Positions 1 through 14,154 of a DNA stretch of 64,000 nucleotides are shown in pieces; the stretch's first letter is position 1, and each line of letters starts with the position of its first letter. The stretch is from Auriscalpium vulgare (lineage: Eukaryota > Basidiomycota > Agaricomycetes > Russulales > Auriscalpiaceae): the NCBI GenBank assembly GCA_019915015.1, contig JAHBBC010000006.1, positions 558,001 to 622,000 of the forward strand. Reading direction: 5' to 3'. Both the position numbers and the translations under genes were made by a program. The notes below the pieces were generated by a model. That model had not been told where the DNA came from. It was given only the letters and a program-made list of their open reading frames with translations, and ran no database searches.

Positions 1-221
1 GACGTGTCGTCGCAGCCTTTCGCTGCGGACACGTTGGGTCTGGTCAAGCAGTGCTGGACAGCACCTGGGCGGCGGGCGCGGCGGGGTTGGCGGAGTTTGA
101 ACGAGAGCCTGTTACGGCTACACGCATCAGTACATAGACTCGCCTCGCGCATCACCAACCAGCTCGTCCAGCCCCGTCGCGCTCCCTTTCTTCTTCTTAC
201 AACTCTTCATCTCATTCAGAC
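1..221 (+). promoter_or_regulatory. Upstream region and 5' leader of arf1
   Basis: No gene is supported here. The last 60 bases before the arf1 start are pyrimidine-rich (CT runs between about 179 and 220), as is common around transcription starts of highly expressed fungal genes. No clear TATA box was seen. The reading frame that is open from the left edge does not resemble a protein and overlaps arf1 introns. Confidence 0.4.
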
Positions 222-1074
<853 letters not shown>

Positions 1075-1352
1075 GAGGTGTCCTAGGGCTTGCTCACAAT
1101 CATACGTTATGATCCCTCATGACTTCGAAAAGCCGTACATTCACCTCTGACGCCCGCTCTTCTCTGCTCTCTGCCCATATCGAGTCGATCGCTTTTCTTT
1201 TTACCTTCCATCTCCCTAGTGCAGGCCTCTTCCTCTTCGCCGTTACGGAACCTTCCAAGCCGCCTTGCCTCTTCGGTGTAAATCTGTGCCGCAGCGCGCC
1301 TTCACGAATTACGCTTCTTAGAGCCGGTATCTAGTGCATGTTACCCATAGGT

Positions 1353-4323
1353 TTATACAATACGACGACGTGGTCTAATGACCTGTATGAGGCAGAGTGA
1401 CTCGGTCCTCGCTACCGATTTCCCCGGGAAGAGGCGCCCCACAGCGTCCGCCTCCCGCCGCCGCTTGTCCCCGAGCTCGCGCGACGGCGCGTCTCTGCAT
1501 GACGCACCGTACTTCGCCAGCTTCTCAAGCAGTGCCTGCAGGCGCTTCATCTTGATGCTGCTGTACGTCGTCTGGCGGTTCGCCGGCACGAGGAAGTCCG
1601 CGACGTTATCTTGCAGCACGATCGATGTGGTCTGCCCGCCGGAACGGTCAGAATGGGTGGAAGATGCGCCGTGCGCGGGGACGTACGGAGCGGATCTCGC
1701 TGAAGACGGAGGTCAGGTGCGAGCGCCCGGTCGCTTTCAGCTGGTCCTCGAGGAAGTCAATGTCGACGAGGATGTTCGAGATTGCGTTCTCGTTCATGGT
1801 TGGGATGTTGCGGTCGGCCAAGAAGTCCTGCGGAGGCGCGTTCAGCGCGACCTACGGGCACACGCCGCACTCACCATGAGACACTGCGCGATGTACGTGA
1901 CCGCGCCGCGGTACGCCTCGTCCTTGTACACTTCCTTGATGACAAGCGAGTCCACGACGGTCGTAAGCCAGTTGACGAGCTCGTACAAGTACATGCTCGG
2001 TGCATCCTCGCGTGCTTTTGGCGTCCAGTCGTACTCGGACAGCTCGAAAAAGTCGTCGAGCTTGGACGTGATGAGCATGCTGATGCGCTCGAGCGCGCGC
2101 GTGAGTGTCTTGGAAAACGAGCCGGCGGCGGTCAGGCGGATGACGCCGCCGCGCTGCGTTGATCTGCCCGTGGGACGTCAGTGGGAGCGAGGATAGGGAC
2201 AACGGAGCAACGGACCGCAGGCTGGTGAGAGAGCGCTCCAGCTCCGCGCACGCGACCTCGAAGTGCTCGAGGTTCGTAATCATCTGGGCGAGTTGAGACA
2301 GCGTGGACGTCTTTGAGAGACGCTCGCCGTAGCTCTCGCTGACGTGGTTTGAGAGGATGGCATCGAGAGACTGCAGTAGCTCGGGGATCAGCTGCGGCGG
2401 ATTTCAGAGGCAAGTTCCTTCACCTTGCTGAGAAGCTCGTCCACGTTTCGATGGTGCTGTGACACTCCCTCAATAAATTGGTAGAAGCGTTGCACGAAGT
2501 TGCGTATCTGAACCATTCAGTCAGCGGTGCGCCTGGCCGGGATGCTGTGGCTGCATACGTCTTCGCACGATAGGTAGAAGCTTTGCGACCACGGAAAGTT
2601 CAGAGGTGCTGATAACCTGAGCCAAACTTATCAGAAGAGAGCGCGCGCGAATGGCCAAGATACATACCTGGTCAACTCCTCTTGTTCGGATCTCTTGATC
2701 CAGACGACCCTCAGGACCGCGTCTTTCTCAGCAGCCTTCTCAACGTGCATGGGCTGGTAGTCGTCTTGTAGAACAATCTGCATCCGCATTCTCATCATAT
2801 TGTCTAGCTAGATGTATCAAGGGACTCACGTCTTTGAATCGCTTGCTGAATTGCCTCTCGAGAAGGGTGGCATACTTCTCGAACAACCGCAAAATTAGAG
2901 TGTGGAGGGCTTGTGTCGAGTAAGAATACGCCTATCACCTATGCGATCAGCGTAGATCCCGCGTGAAGACGGATGACCGCACCTCCAATGTCAAGATAAA
3001 TGCCATCATAGCTTCCTTCACCCGCAGGTAGCTATCCGGCTCAATCTCATTCCGCAACGCCTGTTCGACGGCGCCTGTCAATCGCTCGACGAGCGCGTCC
3101 CAGAGCTCCTCGACTTCTCGTTCTGACCGGAAAGAACCGGTCGTCTGCAAGACGTGCGACTCGATAAGGAAGAAACCTGTGATCTCTTCGCTCAGAGCTA
3201 CCAAAGCGTTGAGTTGTAAGGGGTACGGGAGGATGAGGTCAGATTGTGCCTGTCCAAAATACTTCAGTAGAAGACACGCAGTGAGCGAGAGGAAAGGCCT
3301 GACCTTGCGATCGGCTTGGTAGGACTTGCGTAGCTCGTCCAGCGAGTCAAGTGTGGTGTAGATGTGGATGCTCTGGTATAGAGGCTTGAAGTCGACCTTC
3401 ATGGCCTCGTTATCGAAAACATCATCTGTACACGGGATAAGAGGAGGAATGCGAGAAAGCTCGTCGACTGACATTCTGTCTTCTCGTAAGTCACAGTCTC
3501 CACAGCACTGCCCACACGGCTTAGGCGCAGCATGGGATCCTTCTCTCGCCGCGCTCTCCAGCGTTTCGTGCGGTATTCCATGCTCTCGAGAGCGAGCCTG
3601 CCTACCTGTCCCGTCAAGTTGCGTATCTCAAGCAGCCATTGCTTCGTTGACGCCGTCACTGCGTCCTTGATTTGCCCGCGCAGCGAGGGCAGCGAGGAAA
3701 GGAGATGCTGGAACAGCGGCGTCTGAGACAGTGACGTCGGGGGCATGCTTTGGATGTCCTCAAGCGACTGGAGTAACCAAATTGCATTGATGAAGACACG
3801 TACAGCAATTCCGTACCAAAGAAGGACGAACCCTCAGCGCACTCCAGTACTTGCCCTCCTTCACCATCTCGCCGACCCGGTCAACGACGTCCAGCACGCG
3901 CAAGCTCGCCTGCAGGTTGTCGATGGCCTCGTCCAGGTTCGCCGCAGTCTTCTTGGACTGCAGGTGCGCGCGCTTCTTGTCGGCGAGCCCGCGGCCGACC
4001 TGCTCGACGGAGGAGTCGAGGGTGCCGATCTTGTCGCGCAGGTTGTGCGTGTACGACTTGACGGTGAAGAGAGTAGACACGGACGAGATAAAGTCCTGGT
4101 AGTTGTCGCCACATATCTTTTCGATTTCGTCGTCCTTGGCGTCGATCAGAGCTTGCAGGGTGCGGAGGTAAGCATCCTGTTGCCGGTTGGTGTGGATTTG
4201 CTTGATGATTGGGCCAAGTTGCTCAAGATTCTCGGAAGAAGATGACGGATCAAGGAGATGAATCTGTTGCAGTTGTTGTTCGATGTTTTCTTGGGTGAAT
4301 TGCGGTCGCCGTCGAGGAGGCAT
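1353..4323 (-). CDS. sec15: Exocyst complex component Sec15 (EXOC6-like)
   Basis: Subunit of the exocyst, the octameric complex that tethers secretory vesicles to the plasma membrane; Sec15 links the complex to the Rab GTPase Sec4. The gene reads right to left from the ATG at 4323 (MPPRRRPQFTQENIEQQ). The first exon, down to about 3800, has the heptad-rich N-terminal helix with LDSSVEQVGRGLADKK and NLDEAIDNL, typical of Sec15. Later exons carry KVDFKPLYQSIHIYTTLDSL and RKSYQADRK, then IESHVLQTTGSFRSEREVEE. The last exon ends at the stop at 1353-1355 after a short helical tail (FLVPANRQTTYSSIKMKR). Exons between about 2950 and 1620 were not individually resolved. It is divergent from cft2 with 176 bases between starts, and convergent with arf1. 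The product is confident; the internal splice model is approximate. Confidence 0.9.
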
Positions 4324-4499
4324 GCTGGAAGATGAAGGACCATTGAAGGAGTAGCAACGCGACCTGACTTCGCGTCGAACCCCGGATCAAGGTTAGGGTA
4401 TCAGCGAGCCTGTCAAACGGCCGGCGAGTCTGCTTCAAGTTCCAGGAGACTTCGCATCGCAACACTTTCTAGTAAAGTTGTCGTCGCAAGCCCAGAGGA
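4324..4499. promoter_or_regulatory. Divergent promoter shared by sec15 and cft2
   Basis: The 176 bases between the two opposite ATG codons must hold both core promoters and leaders. No TATA box or recognisable operator was seen. The assignment rests only on gene orientation and spacing. Confidence 0.5.
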
Positions 4500-7400
4500 A
4501 TGTTGACATTTACGCCTCTGTCCGGTTCAGCACACACCTCGCGCACCGTTCCGCTTGCATACCTTCTTCAAGTTGACGATGTCAAAATCCTACTCGACTG
4601 CGGCTCTCCTGATTGGTGTCCAGAGCCTTCGTCGTCTGCAGTGAAGGAGGAAGACATAGAAGCCGATGAATACCACTGGGAGCAGTACTGCCAGAGGCTT
4701 AAAGAGTGCGTTGAACGGTTATATATCCGCATATCCTCTCTAACGCAACAGTGGCCCAGGCTCGCGCCGTCTATCGACCTTGTATTGTTGTCACACGGAG
4801 ATCTTGCACACTCTGGTCTCTTTGCTTATGCCTCGTCAAGATGGGGGCTGAAGGCTCCCGCGTATTCGACTCTGCCTGTGCAAGCCATGGCGCGCATCGC
4901 GGCTTCCGAGGAATCAGAGGGAATTCGTGACGAAGAAGACGTTGGCGGGCCAGAGGATGACACGAATTCCCAGGGGGATGGCGACAACGCCGACCTCATG
5001 GATGCTCGTGAGGACGGTCAGCCGGCGGAGGGGATCACATCCACGTCCTCTACGAAAACGCGACAATATGTCGCGACACCGCAAGAGGTGCACGACGCGT
5101 TTGACGCAGTCAATACGCTGCGCTACTCCCAGCCAACCCATCTATCAGGTCCGATATCTTAGGCTTGCACCGTCTTGTGAAACTCACGCGACTTCGTCAC
5201 AGGCAAATGCCAGGGCTTGACTATTACCCCGTTCAGCGCAGGGCACACCCTCGGCGGTACCATATGGAAGATTCGTTCACCCTCAGCTGGCACCATCATG
5301 TATGCAGTGAATATGAACCACATGCGCGAGCGTCACCTTGACGGTACGGTCCTTGTGGGCCAAGGTGCGGGCGGGATTTTTGAGCCGTTGGCGCGGCCGG
5401 ACGTGCTCATCACAGACGCGGAGAGGGCGGACGTGCTGATCAGCCGGAGAAAGGACCGTGACGCTGCCCTCATAGGTACGTTTGACTACTATGGTGGAAG
5501 GGTACATTTGGTTGACGCATCTTGACTTTGTCGCAGACACTATAACGACGACGCTAGCATCTCGCTCATCTCTCCTCCTTCCTTGCGACGCGAGCACACG
5601 GGTCCTCGAGCTCTTGGTGCTTCTGGACCAGCACTGGTCCTTCGCGCGTCTCAAGTACCCCATCTGTCTTCTATCGCGCACAGGGCGAGAGATGTTAACC
5701 TTCGTGCGAAGCATGATGGAGTGGCTGGGCGGGACTGTGAGCAAGGAGGATGTTGGGGAGGACGCTCATTCTGGGGGGCGTAATAGAACCAAACGGAGAC
5801 GGGACGATGACGCGGACGACGAAGCCATCGGTGCTTTCGCCCTGCGCTTCAGGTGCGAGGGTTCACTTAGCTAACGAGACAAGAGGGTTGACCATAATCA
5901 CGCAGACATCTAGAGTTTTTCCCAAACCCCAATCGTTGCTTCATACTTACTCGTCGAAGGACCCAAAGCTGATTCTTGCCGTCCCTGCGTCACTCTCACA
6001 CGGACCTTCTCGGACTCTCTTCGCCGAGTTTGCTACTGTTCCAGATAATGTCGTCTTGCTCACCGGGCGCGGAGAAGAGGGAACTCTGGGCCGCTCACTG
6101 TTTGAACGCTGGAACAACTCTCAGCGTACCGAGGACAAATGGGACAAGGGGAAGCTTGGCAACAACGTTATGTTGGACGGAAATCTGATGTTGCGCGTAC
6201 GTGTCGTGCACCTTCAACGAGGCCATGCGTGCTCAATAACTCATCATCCAGATGAGATCGAAAGTTCCTCTCCAAGGTGTGGAACTCGAGATCTACGAGC
6301 AGAAGGAGCGTCTCGTGAGAGAAAAGCAAGCTGCTAAGCAAGTCGCCATGGCACGTACCCAACAACTGCTCGAAGCCGACGAAGGCGGCGAGGACAGCGA
6401 GTCGGATTCTGATGAAGAGCGCGAGGAGGCCGACGTCGAACGTGCTCTTGACGAGGAGCTCGGAAGTCCAGAAAGGTCACGGAGGAAGAGATCGCCTCAG
6501 CTCGACAAAGATATGGACTGGGACAAGGCTATTGACGCGGATGACAGCACGACACAGCTGCTCTCCTTCGACATCTATCTGAAGGGCAACGTCTCGCGTG
6601 CAACGTCCTTCTTCAAGAGCGCGGGAGGGAGAACCAGCGGTTCAGGATGTTTCCCTACATCGAGAAGAAGAGGCGTGTGGATGAGTACGGCGAGGTGCTG
6701 GATGTCGCTCAGTGGCTGCGGAAGGGGAAGATTATGGAGGAAGCGGAGGAGGATGACGATGCAAAGGAAAAAAAGCGGCAGGAGGAGGAGTCCAAGGCAA
6801 GTTGCCCTAGCATCCTGACGTCCTTCGCCACATATTCACCACCCTATCCACCCCACAGAAGGTGCCCGCTGAGCCACCATCAAAATACGTCGCGACAATC
6901 GTTGAGGTACAGCTCGCCTGCCGCTTGCTCTTTATAGACCTTGAGGGTTTGAACGACGGTCGTGCAACGAAAACGATCATCCCTAAAGTTAACCCGCGCA
7001 AGATGGTTCGTCCCTATCATGCATTCTCTTTTGTCTTTTGTCTACTCACGCCGTCGCTTTCAGATCATTGTTCACGCTCCCTCAAGTGCTACAGATGCTT
7101 TCATCGAAAGTTGTTCGAACATTCGGGCAATGACGAAGGAGATATATGCGCCCAAATTTGGAGAGACCGTTCAGATTGGTCAGAACACGAACAGCTATTC
7201 GATCTCTCTGAGCGACCAACTACTCGCGTCGATCAAGATGTCTCGCGTGAGTTTCAATTTTTTCGGCTGCAAAATACAGCTTCTCATGATCATGTTTATG
7301 ATGACGATTAGTTTGAGGACAACGAAGTCGGATTTGTTACCGGCCGTATCACCACTAGCTCCGGGTCCGTCATTCCGGTCCTGGAGCCCGCCGCCGTCGC

Positions 7401-7737
7401 TACGCCGGCGCCCATCGCCACCATCACCGCTCAACCACGCACGCTCGGTGCTCGGCCGACGCAGCGACTCCCACACTCGACGATGATTGGCGAGTTGAAG
7501 CTCACCGCGCTCAAGGCGCGGCTCGCCGCCATCGGCGTGCAAGCGGAGCTCGTCGGCGAAGGTGTGCTCATTTGCGGCGAGGGCGCGAGGCGCGGAATGA
7601 GCAGCGACGACCTCACGGATTCTGTTGCGGTGCGAAAGTCTGGGCGGGGGCAGGTTGAAGTAGAGGGGACGGTGTCGGAGGTGTATTATAAGGTCCGGAG
7701 GGAGATATATGCACTGCATGCTCTGGTATCGGCTTAG
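4500..7737 (+). CDS. cft2: Cleavage and polyadenylation factor subunit Cft2 (CPSF100 family)
   Basis: Nuclear subunit of the mRNA 3'-end processing complex: a metallo-beta-lactamase/beta-CASP protein that partners the nuclease CPSF73 but normally lacks catalytic metal ligands. The ATG at 4500 opens MLTFTPLSG, then YLLQVDDVKILLDCGSPDW, the standard CPSF100 start. Later exons show TPFSAGHTLGGTIWKI (near 5225), a long acidic insert (about 6380-6480), the SFFKS/MFPYIEKKRR segment with DEYGEV, then LLFIDLEGLNDGRA and IPKVNPRKM (6930-7002), and a C-terminal domain ending ALHALVSA at 7737. Introns start near 5151, 5475, 5853, 6197, 6796 (GC donor), 7003 and 7248. Oddity: the conserved frame breaks near 6627-6632, where one G appears missing from a GGGAGGG run; no normal-length intron explains it. 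The product is very likely and the break is probably a sequence error. Confidence 0.9.
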
Positions 7738-7952
7738 TCTTGCCTTGCCCTGTATACTTCACCCAACAATATTGCTCTCAACCATTATTTGCGCTTTCAT
7801 GGCCGGGATTTTGAACGCGGGGCAAGTTTATTTTTCGATCTACAGGTATTTACAATTATACTCATAACTTAGATGCGCGCGATGCAAAGGAGGGGGTAGC
7901 GTCTGGAGCGTCTGAGTCAGCTATAGTAACCGGCAGGCATTGTACTTCTACC
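7738..7952. other. Convergent 3' region between cft2 and the O-GlcNAc transferase gene
   Basis: No gene. This is the shared downstream region of two convergent genes, relatively AT-rich around 7780-7880, as expected for polyadenylation regions. Confidence 0.5.
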
Positions 7953-10900
7953 TCACAACGGCAGACGGAGATGCACAGGGTCTCGATCCTCGATGATGAT
8001 GTTTCCAACGACATTCCCCGCTCGCTTCGACGCCTCCCATTCTAGCGAGCCTTCGAATGCTGTACCCGTCACCCACCTCCTCCACGCCTCCTTATACCCC
8101 TTCTCCACATTTCTCGTCCAGCGCGCCGTGTCAAACAGAGGAATACTATCGCGGTTGACAAATAGCTTGCGCCGCAGGTCGATGAGTGCGTCTCGCCCTC
8201 TACCAGTGGTCAGCACGACGACGCGGGCCTCGTACTCCGGGAGCGACCGCACGACCATCTGGCTACCGAGGCCGGTGGCGTACGCCATGCTGGCGCCGAC
8301 GCGGGAGCACATCTTGTGCTCGTATCGCGGCCAGGTGATGATCGGGGTCCCGGACCACAAGACACTGCAGCCACAGGCAGTCAGCGAACGCCACTCTGAA
8401 GAGCGCAAGGACGTACTCGGCCGCGACGGTATGCGCACTACACTAAACAAAGAAGCCGTCAATCAACGCCAATTGTGATGCAGATCGACCGGCCTACCTC
8501 CACGGTGTCGAGGAACAGGTCCACCGCCCGACCGCGCATTATATGCTCGTTCTTCGACGTGACATCGAGGAAGCGGATGCGTGAGGCTACTGCTTCGCCG
8601 GCCCAATCCCTGGCGGTCTTCATCAAATTCGCCTCAGCATCCGGAGGGAAGCGCAGGAGGCACAGAACGCTGTCGGTGACCCTGGCCAATATACGCATCC
8701 AAACCGCGAAAATTTGCTATCGGCCGTTGCGATCAGCGGGTGCAGTCCCATGAAGTCGTGGCGACATACGTGATCAATCTGTTCACGACATCAATGCATT
8801 GACAGTCAGAACGATGATTTCTGCGATCGGATGCTGACCTTGTAAGCCTGCGAAGTCTGTTAGGAATGTCTTCACGAAAAAATGACGACGTATGCTCACT
8901 TGATTGAAATTGGCATAGATGATTGTGTCCCTGGAAGCGTAGTCCCTCAGGATGGAAAAAAAAAAAAAAAAAGAGATGTTCAGACTTACGGTGAAAGGTC
9001 CGGAAACAACCTATGACGTTGCTCTGCTCGCCGTCGCATTTCACTCTCCCACAGTATCTCGGGAAGAATTCTGGCTCTATCATTGACGGACAAACCCTCG
9101 TCACCTCTGGAAGACTGCTTGTGGTCAGTCAACATGAACGTGTGCTAACACGGGGTGGAATTAGCATGTACTAAATTGACAGTCGATATAGCCTACCGGC
9201 ATGTAGATCAGCTTCTCGGTGCTACGTGGAAATGAATGCTCAGGCACCGGCGGTAAGAAGTTCAGAGTTACACTCACTACACCCAGTCATTCGAAGCTGA
9301 CTCGGGGTCTAGAGATGCCTGGAAATCAAGTCCATTGTCTTGCGGCAGATCTGACGGCGAGTCGTCCATGCTATCAACAGGTCGCTTCTGCCAGGCGTCG
9401 AACGCGCAGGTGCTAGGAGGACAAGCAACGGGGTCGCACACAAGATAGTCTGACCAGCCTGAACCCGAGCGAGAGGATGTGAGGCAGACTCAACGAGATT
9501 GATGGCAATCTGGAACGTACCCGCCGCCGTAGTTCCCGCGAACCCCATCAACGATATTTGCACAGGGCACGGGCGCGCGGCGAAAATGTCATTCCGGGCG
9601 CCTCTCGTGTACCCTCCGAGATTGAGTACTAAATTGAACCTCAGCATCTGATTAGTCCATAGATTGAGGCTTTTCCAACGCACGAATGTGAATTTGGTCA
9701 CGCCGAATTTTCTCGACGGCCTCCTTTGTCGACCAACCGGACATGTCGCGAAAGACGTCGGTCTCTGTCTCTATTTTCTGGCGATAGGATGAATTGTCCG
9801 ACGGCGACATGGCGTACGCGAAGACCTTGAATTGCGAACGGTCGTGCAGGCCGAATACCGACTGAATCAAGTGCGCCAGAGGGTGATCACTGCAAAGTGC
9901 GTCATTTATCCATTTGCTAGTTCGAAGCTCCAGCGAGGTCACTTACTTGAAGTCCCCGGATACGTAGCCGATGTTGATCTTCCCGCGGAACGGCGGCGGT
10001 GGCGGCGGCAAGACATGACGAGGTAGCCACGTTTGCGTGAGCGTTGCATACGAAGTCCGAAGGCCGTGACGGTGCGACACGAGTCGGGTCGCGCGCGCAG
10101 ACAATGGGAGGCAGAACTAGGGGAAATGCGGTGTCAATGATAACAGTCCACGTCGGACGTGTGCGGTAGCGTACGGCATTGAACGGCATGATGCATGGCA
10201 CCAAAGGGATATCGAATAGAGGCGGCAGGGGCGGCCAGTCGTACTTGTTCCCCCCCGTGGACGTTATTAATTCCATGCGTTGATCAGCGCGCGCCACCTT
10301 TCCGTACGCATCCACATACCACTTCCTTTGCAGTCGCGGCCGTAGCCACTCGATGAGGCGTATGAGCACGCCCCCTTCGTCAACCCGCCTCGCCGTGCGG
10401 TCAAACGTCTCATCCTCGAGCATCTGGAACGTCCGTTGCCAGCTACCGCGTGCCTGCGCCCCAAACGGCGTATGCTGGATGCGCTGTACCCAGCCCATCC
10501 AGAAAGCGGTGTCTCCGCTCTGCCGCATGAGCTGTATGTTGCGGCCGTAGTCGAGCGCAATCTGCGAGTCAGTTAACTCAAGGACCTGCGGCAGCCACCC
10601 AGCGACAGTCTCTGGCGCCGGACTCCCGGGGAATATCCTGTGCCCGTCATTGTCGACACCCATGTTGTTGAAGACGCGGCCGCGCCCTCGCCAGTCACAC
10701 ACTGCGATGCGGCTGATTGCCAGGCCGCTGACAGCTTCTGGGAGATCGGGATCTGCGTTCACGGCGCGCTGAAAGTACTGGAGTGCATCAGATGCTTTTC
10801 CCTGGAACAACGGCAAGCTTCAAGTCAGAACGATGCATGAGAAAAGCTGAGCCGATATCCCACCTCGTCCCTGAGCATGTTCGCCAGATTGACCAGGGCG

Positions 10901-13003
10901 ATAGTAAATTCTGGCTTATGATGGATTGCCAAGCCAAACAGCCTTCAAAACAGTGTCTTCAGCGTTCCCGCACAAGTCAAGTTCACCGCGCGCATACGCA
11001 CAACTGCGCCTTAGAATGATTGCCATGATCCTTCGCCAGCGCCCCGAGGTTGACAAGGAGAAACGGGTGTGTGGGATGGAGTAAAAGCCCGCGCTCGTAG
11101 TATGTGCGGGCGGCCAACGGACCGGTCACCGGGCCGTCGCGAGTGACGTCATTGCGAACGGCCGAGACCTCGGCGATGACGATGCCGAGGTTGTTGAAAA
11201 TCGTAGCGGACGGTTGCAGGCCGAGAGCCAAGTAGTACAGCAAAAGCACGAGCGACGTGCTCGAACGCAAGATACCACTTGTCTCGGTGAAGATCACACT
11301 TGACCGCGCCCGCCGCTCCTGCAGCCTCTCAGCAAGGCTGACGAGGACGGTGGCCGTCCTGGCGTGGCAGCGGCGCCGGATGTCTTCGGAAGGTGGGATA
11401 GCATGACCATCGTTCGAGCAGATCGCCGGGAGAACACCGGAGGAAGAAGAGAACAGGAAGAACGGAAGGTGGAGGGCCTCCTCGGGGACGAGCAATACGA
11501 TAGGGAAGACACCATCCTGTCGCAGGGTGACCGCATCGTACAGTTGCGAGCCGGCGAGGTGGACGAGGTGGAGAATGTCGATGCCAGGTTCTCTGAGGCT
11601 CTCCGCGGTGTAGCGGCGACCAGGAGAGGGTAGCGCATTGAGCAATGCATCCGGGACCTCCGCGTTCGAGACGACGAGCGAGCCTACAAAAACGGCCATG
11701 ACCAAGTCGTGGAACGTATAGCGCACACCCCCAACATTGGGCCACGGCGGATGGATCGGCAGCTCAATCGCTGTCAAGAGATCGCGCAGTTGTGCGTTGA
11801 TGTCCACCGCACCGATCCTCTCAAGTACGATGGCACGGGTGTTGAGGACGCGTTGGACATGGTCAACTTCGTCAGGCGCAACTGGGGCTTTGATATTTCC
11901 TTCTTCTTCCACGATCCGCGATAGAATGAAGGAACAAAAGTTGAGCGCCTGTTGCCTGTTATTGTCGGCGTCCTCAACGCTCTCGGTTTCGGTTGCGCTG
12001 GGTTGAAGGCACGAAAGTGCATTGTGCTAGGACAAGAATATAAGCGGCGTGACGGGGGCGGCACGCGACAAACGCACCACAACGTCCCAATACCTAGGAC
12101 GCAATCGGAGAGCATCCCACCAGCACGCAATCGCCTCTGACTTGCGGCCAAGTGCGCGTAGCGTACAGCCCATATTGCACATAGCTTCCGCCTATGACAG
12201 AGTTGCTGAGTACGTGCACAGCTGAGCACCATTGCTTAGCACATGCGTACATTGTGTGGGTCTATAAGCAAGATCTCGCGGTTGGTTGATAGGCTCTTGT
12301 CGTAGTTCCGCAAGGCGAAATATACGCATCCCAATAACAGCAGGCTGGTGGCGTCGTGTGACCAGCCGCTGATCATGGAGAGCAGCGGCAGAAGTGGGGT
12401 CGCTTGCATAGCCTCAACGACACTTGAAGATTCACTGGACGGCGGGAGGGGCCGATGTGACAGGCCCGAAGACTTCCATCGCAGGGATGATTCGTATATG
12501 CGATATGCGTAGCTCAAGAGGGCATCGCGGTCAGCTTCGGTCGCGATGAGCACGGGGAGTGCTGTCACAAGTCCTTCGGGCGAGATGGGACCTTGTGAAC
12601 CACTCCCAGAGGCGAATGGCTCTTCAGAATCTGCATACAAATGTAGATAGTCAATGTCATGCATCTGAGGTGGCGAGGTGCCACTCACCTGCTACATCGG
12701 AGGCCATGAGATACCCTGCCACTCCCTCGTCGGTCAACGCGCGGGCCGTCCTTGAGGTGGGCAGGTTGTAGGGAGCTGAAAAGCGTGGTCGATCGAATCC
12801 CTGGGTGTTGTAGTCCAAGGCTCGCTATGGCCAACTCCTCCGGGTTGCAAGGAAGGAAACAGCTGACCGAGACTGAGGAGATAGTTGACCAACGGTTCAT
12901 GAGAGAATGGATGGGGGCCGGTCGTGGTTCTGTCACTGACGGCGACGGCGTGAGAGGGTATCTGCAGGATAGGTATGATAGACTGAAGGGCTGGATGCGA
13001 CAT
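7953..13003 (-). CDS. O-GlcNAc transferase-like protein (TPR plus GT41 catalytic domain)
   Basis: Predicted nucleocytoplasmic UDP-GlcNAc:protein transferase of family GT41 (OGT/SPINDLY type). Read right to left, the N-terminal part (about 13003-10800) is helical and TPR-like, for example YDKSLSTNREILLIDPHN near 12250 and KASDALQYFQRAVNADPDLPEA near 10770. The catalytic half follows: HPLAHLIQSVFGLHDRSQFK (about 9860), LNLGGYTRGARNDIFAARP and VQISLMGFAGT (about 9620-9540), EKLIYMP (9200), then SVLCLLRFPPDAEANL (8660). The C-terminal end is VLWSGTPIITWPRYEHKMCSR with LFDTARWTRN, ending at 7953. There are many short introns; one holds an 18-base A run (8948-8966 on the plus strand). The start at 13003 is uncertain because the first exon needs an unresolved intron near 12780. 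Expected partners would be UDP-GlcNAc and Ser/Thr protein substrates; this is family inference. Confidence 0.85.
8948..8966. repeat. A homopolymer within an intron of the O-GlcNAc transferase gene
   Basis: A run of about 18 A on the plus strand (T in the transcript sense). It lies in a stretch that does not match the family between two catalytic exons. It could be the polypyrimidine part of an intron, although it is unusually long and may vary in length. Confidence 0.7.
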
Positions 13004-13069
13004 TGTGGACGATCAAGAGGAGAAAGACGACGAAGACGGGGGCTGAAAACTTGAAGCGTTACTTGTATC

Positions 13070-14150
13070 TTAAGACGCGGCGACGGCCGGAGGACTCCCC
13101 TTGTGTCAACCGACGTCAACAGCACCGTACCGTTAGGATTTTTGCGTCCGCGAGAAAACAAGACGACTTTCTAGAGTTGTCTGCGATAGCGATGGTCAAC
13201 ACAAGACAGCTCGTCGCACGCGTGATACGATGGGTACGGTATAATGGTAAAAGAATCATAGACCAGCGTTACACACGACGCCGCCCGAGCGCTGAAGCCA
13301 GAAACTCTGCAATGGGCAAAAAATAAAAGAAAGCGCGTCGCACCGCATTTGGACTGTCCGCCGCCCGTGAAGCGTAGTGGTATGACGAGTCGGAGGAAGT
13401 AGCGCACGGTCTAGGCCTGGAGCGCTGAATGGTGGCCCTATCCAAGCCCAGTCCAACTTGAACCATAAGACACGGGTCGACAGCTATAGATAGCTGCTGG
13501 CTGTGGCGGGCGCTGAAGTCAGCTCGAGCTGTAGACTCTAGAGTGAGGAGGCAGATAGGCGTACGATATGGGGACCATGAACAACGTCTGACAGTTGAAG
13601 CCCGGGCTCGTTACAACTCCCCTAGGCGAAAGAAATGGGCCATAACAGCAGACAGGGGGCCGCCGCCGCGTCTGGTGTACGGCAACGGGGCAAACGGAAC
13701 GCAGGGGGTAAGTCCACACACCTAGACGGTGAAGCGGAAGGCAGAGCTGTTTCCACCGCATGCTTCAAATAGCTGGCTAGGGATGGCGTAGGTCGCATAG
13801 TGGTAGCTTCGCTCGAGTTGAAGGGAGGTTGTCTCCTCGCTGCTGGCAGCTGAGCGCGACGAGTGAAGTGAAAGGGCGCACACACTGGCGTGGTCAACTC
13901 AACGACTGGAGCGCTGTGGCCCGCGTGTGCAAGGAAGGGGATACCTGGACGATGGGACATCGGAGTCGATGTCCGAGCGAGAGAGAATGGCGGAATGATG
14001 TGGTGGGCGAAAGAATCAGGGCGTGGACGGGCGGGAAGGGGTAGGCCGCAGGGACTCAGAGGGGAAGAAGTAATAGAGCCGGTCAGCCCCTACCAACAGC
14101 GTCTGTTGATGACTTTCGCCGTTGTGCGACAGATTAGTTGACAGCGCTGA
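13070..14150. other. Gene-poor interval, no supported coding region
   Basis: All open frames here are short, lack recognisable motifs and have no plausible splice partners. The region lies between the 5' end of the O-GlcNAc transferase gene and the tandem duplication. Confidence 0.5.
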
Positions 14151-14154
14151 TTTG

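Noticed and set aside
6580..6640. A mini-intron to explain the cft2 frame break
   Set aside because: The only nearby GT-AG pair is about 27 bases apart, shorter than any plausible intron here, and it would remove conserved residues.
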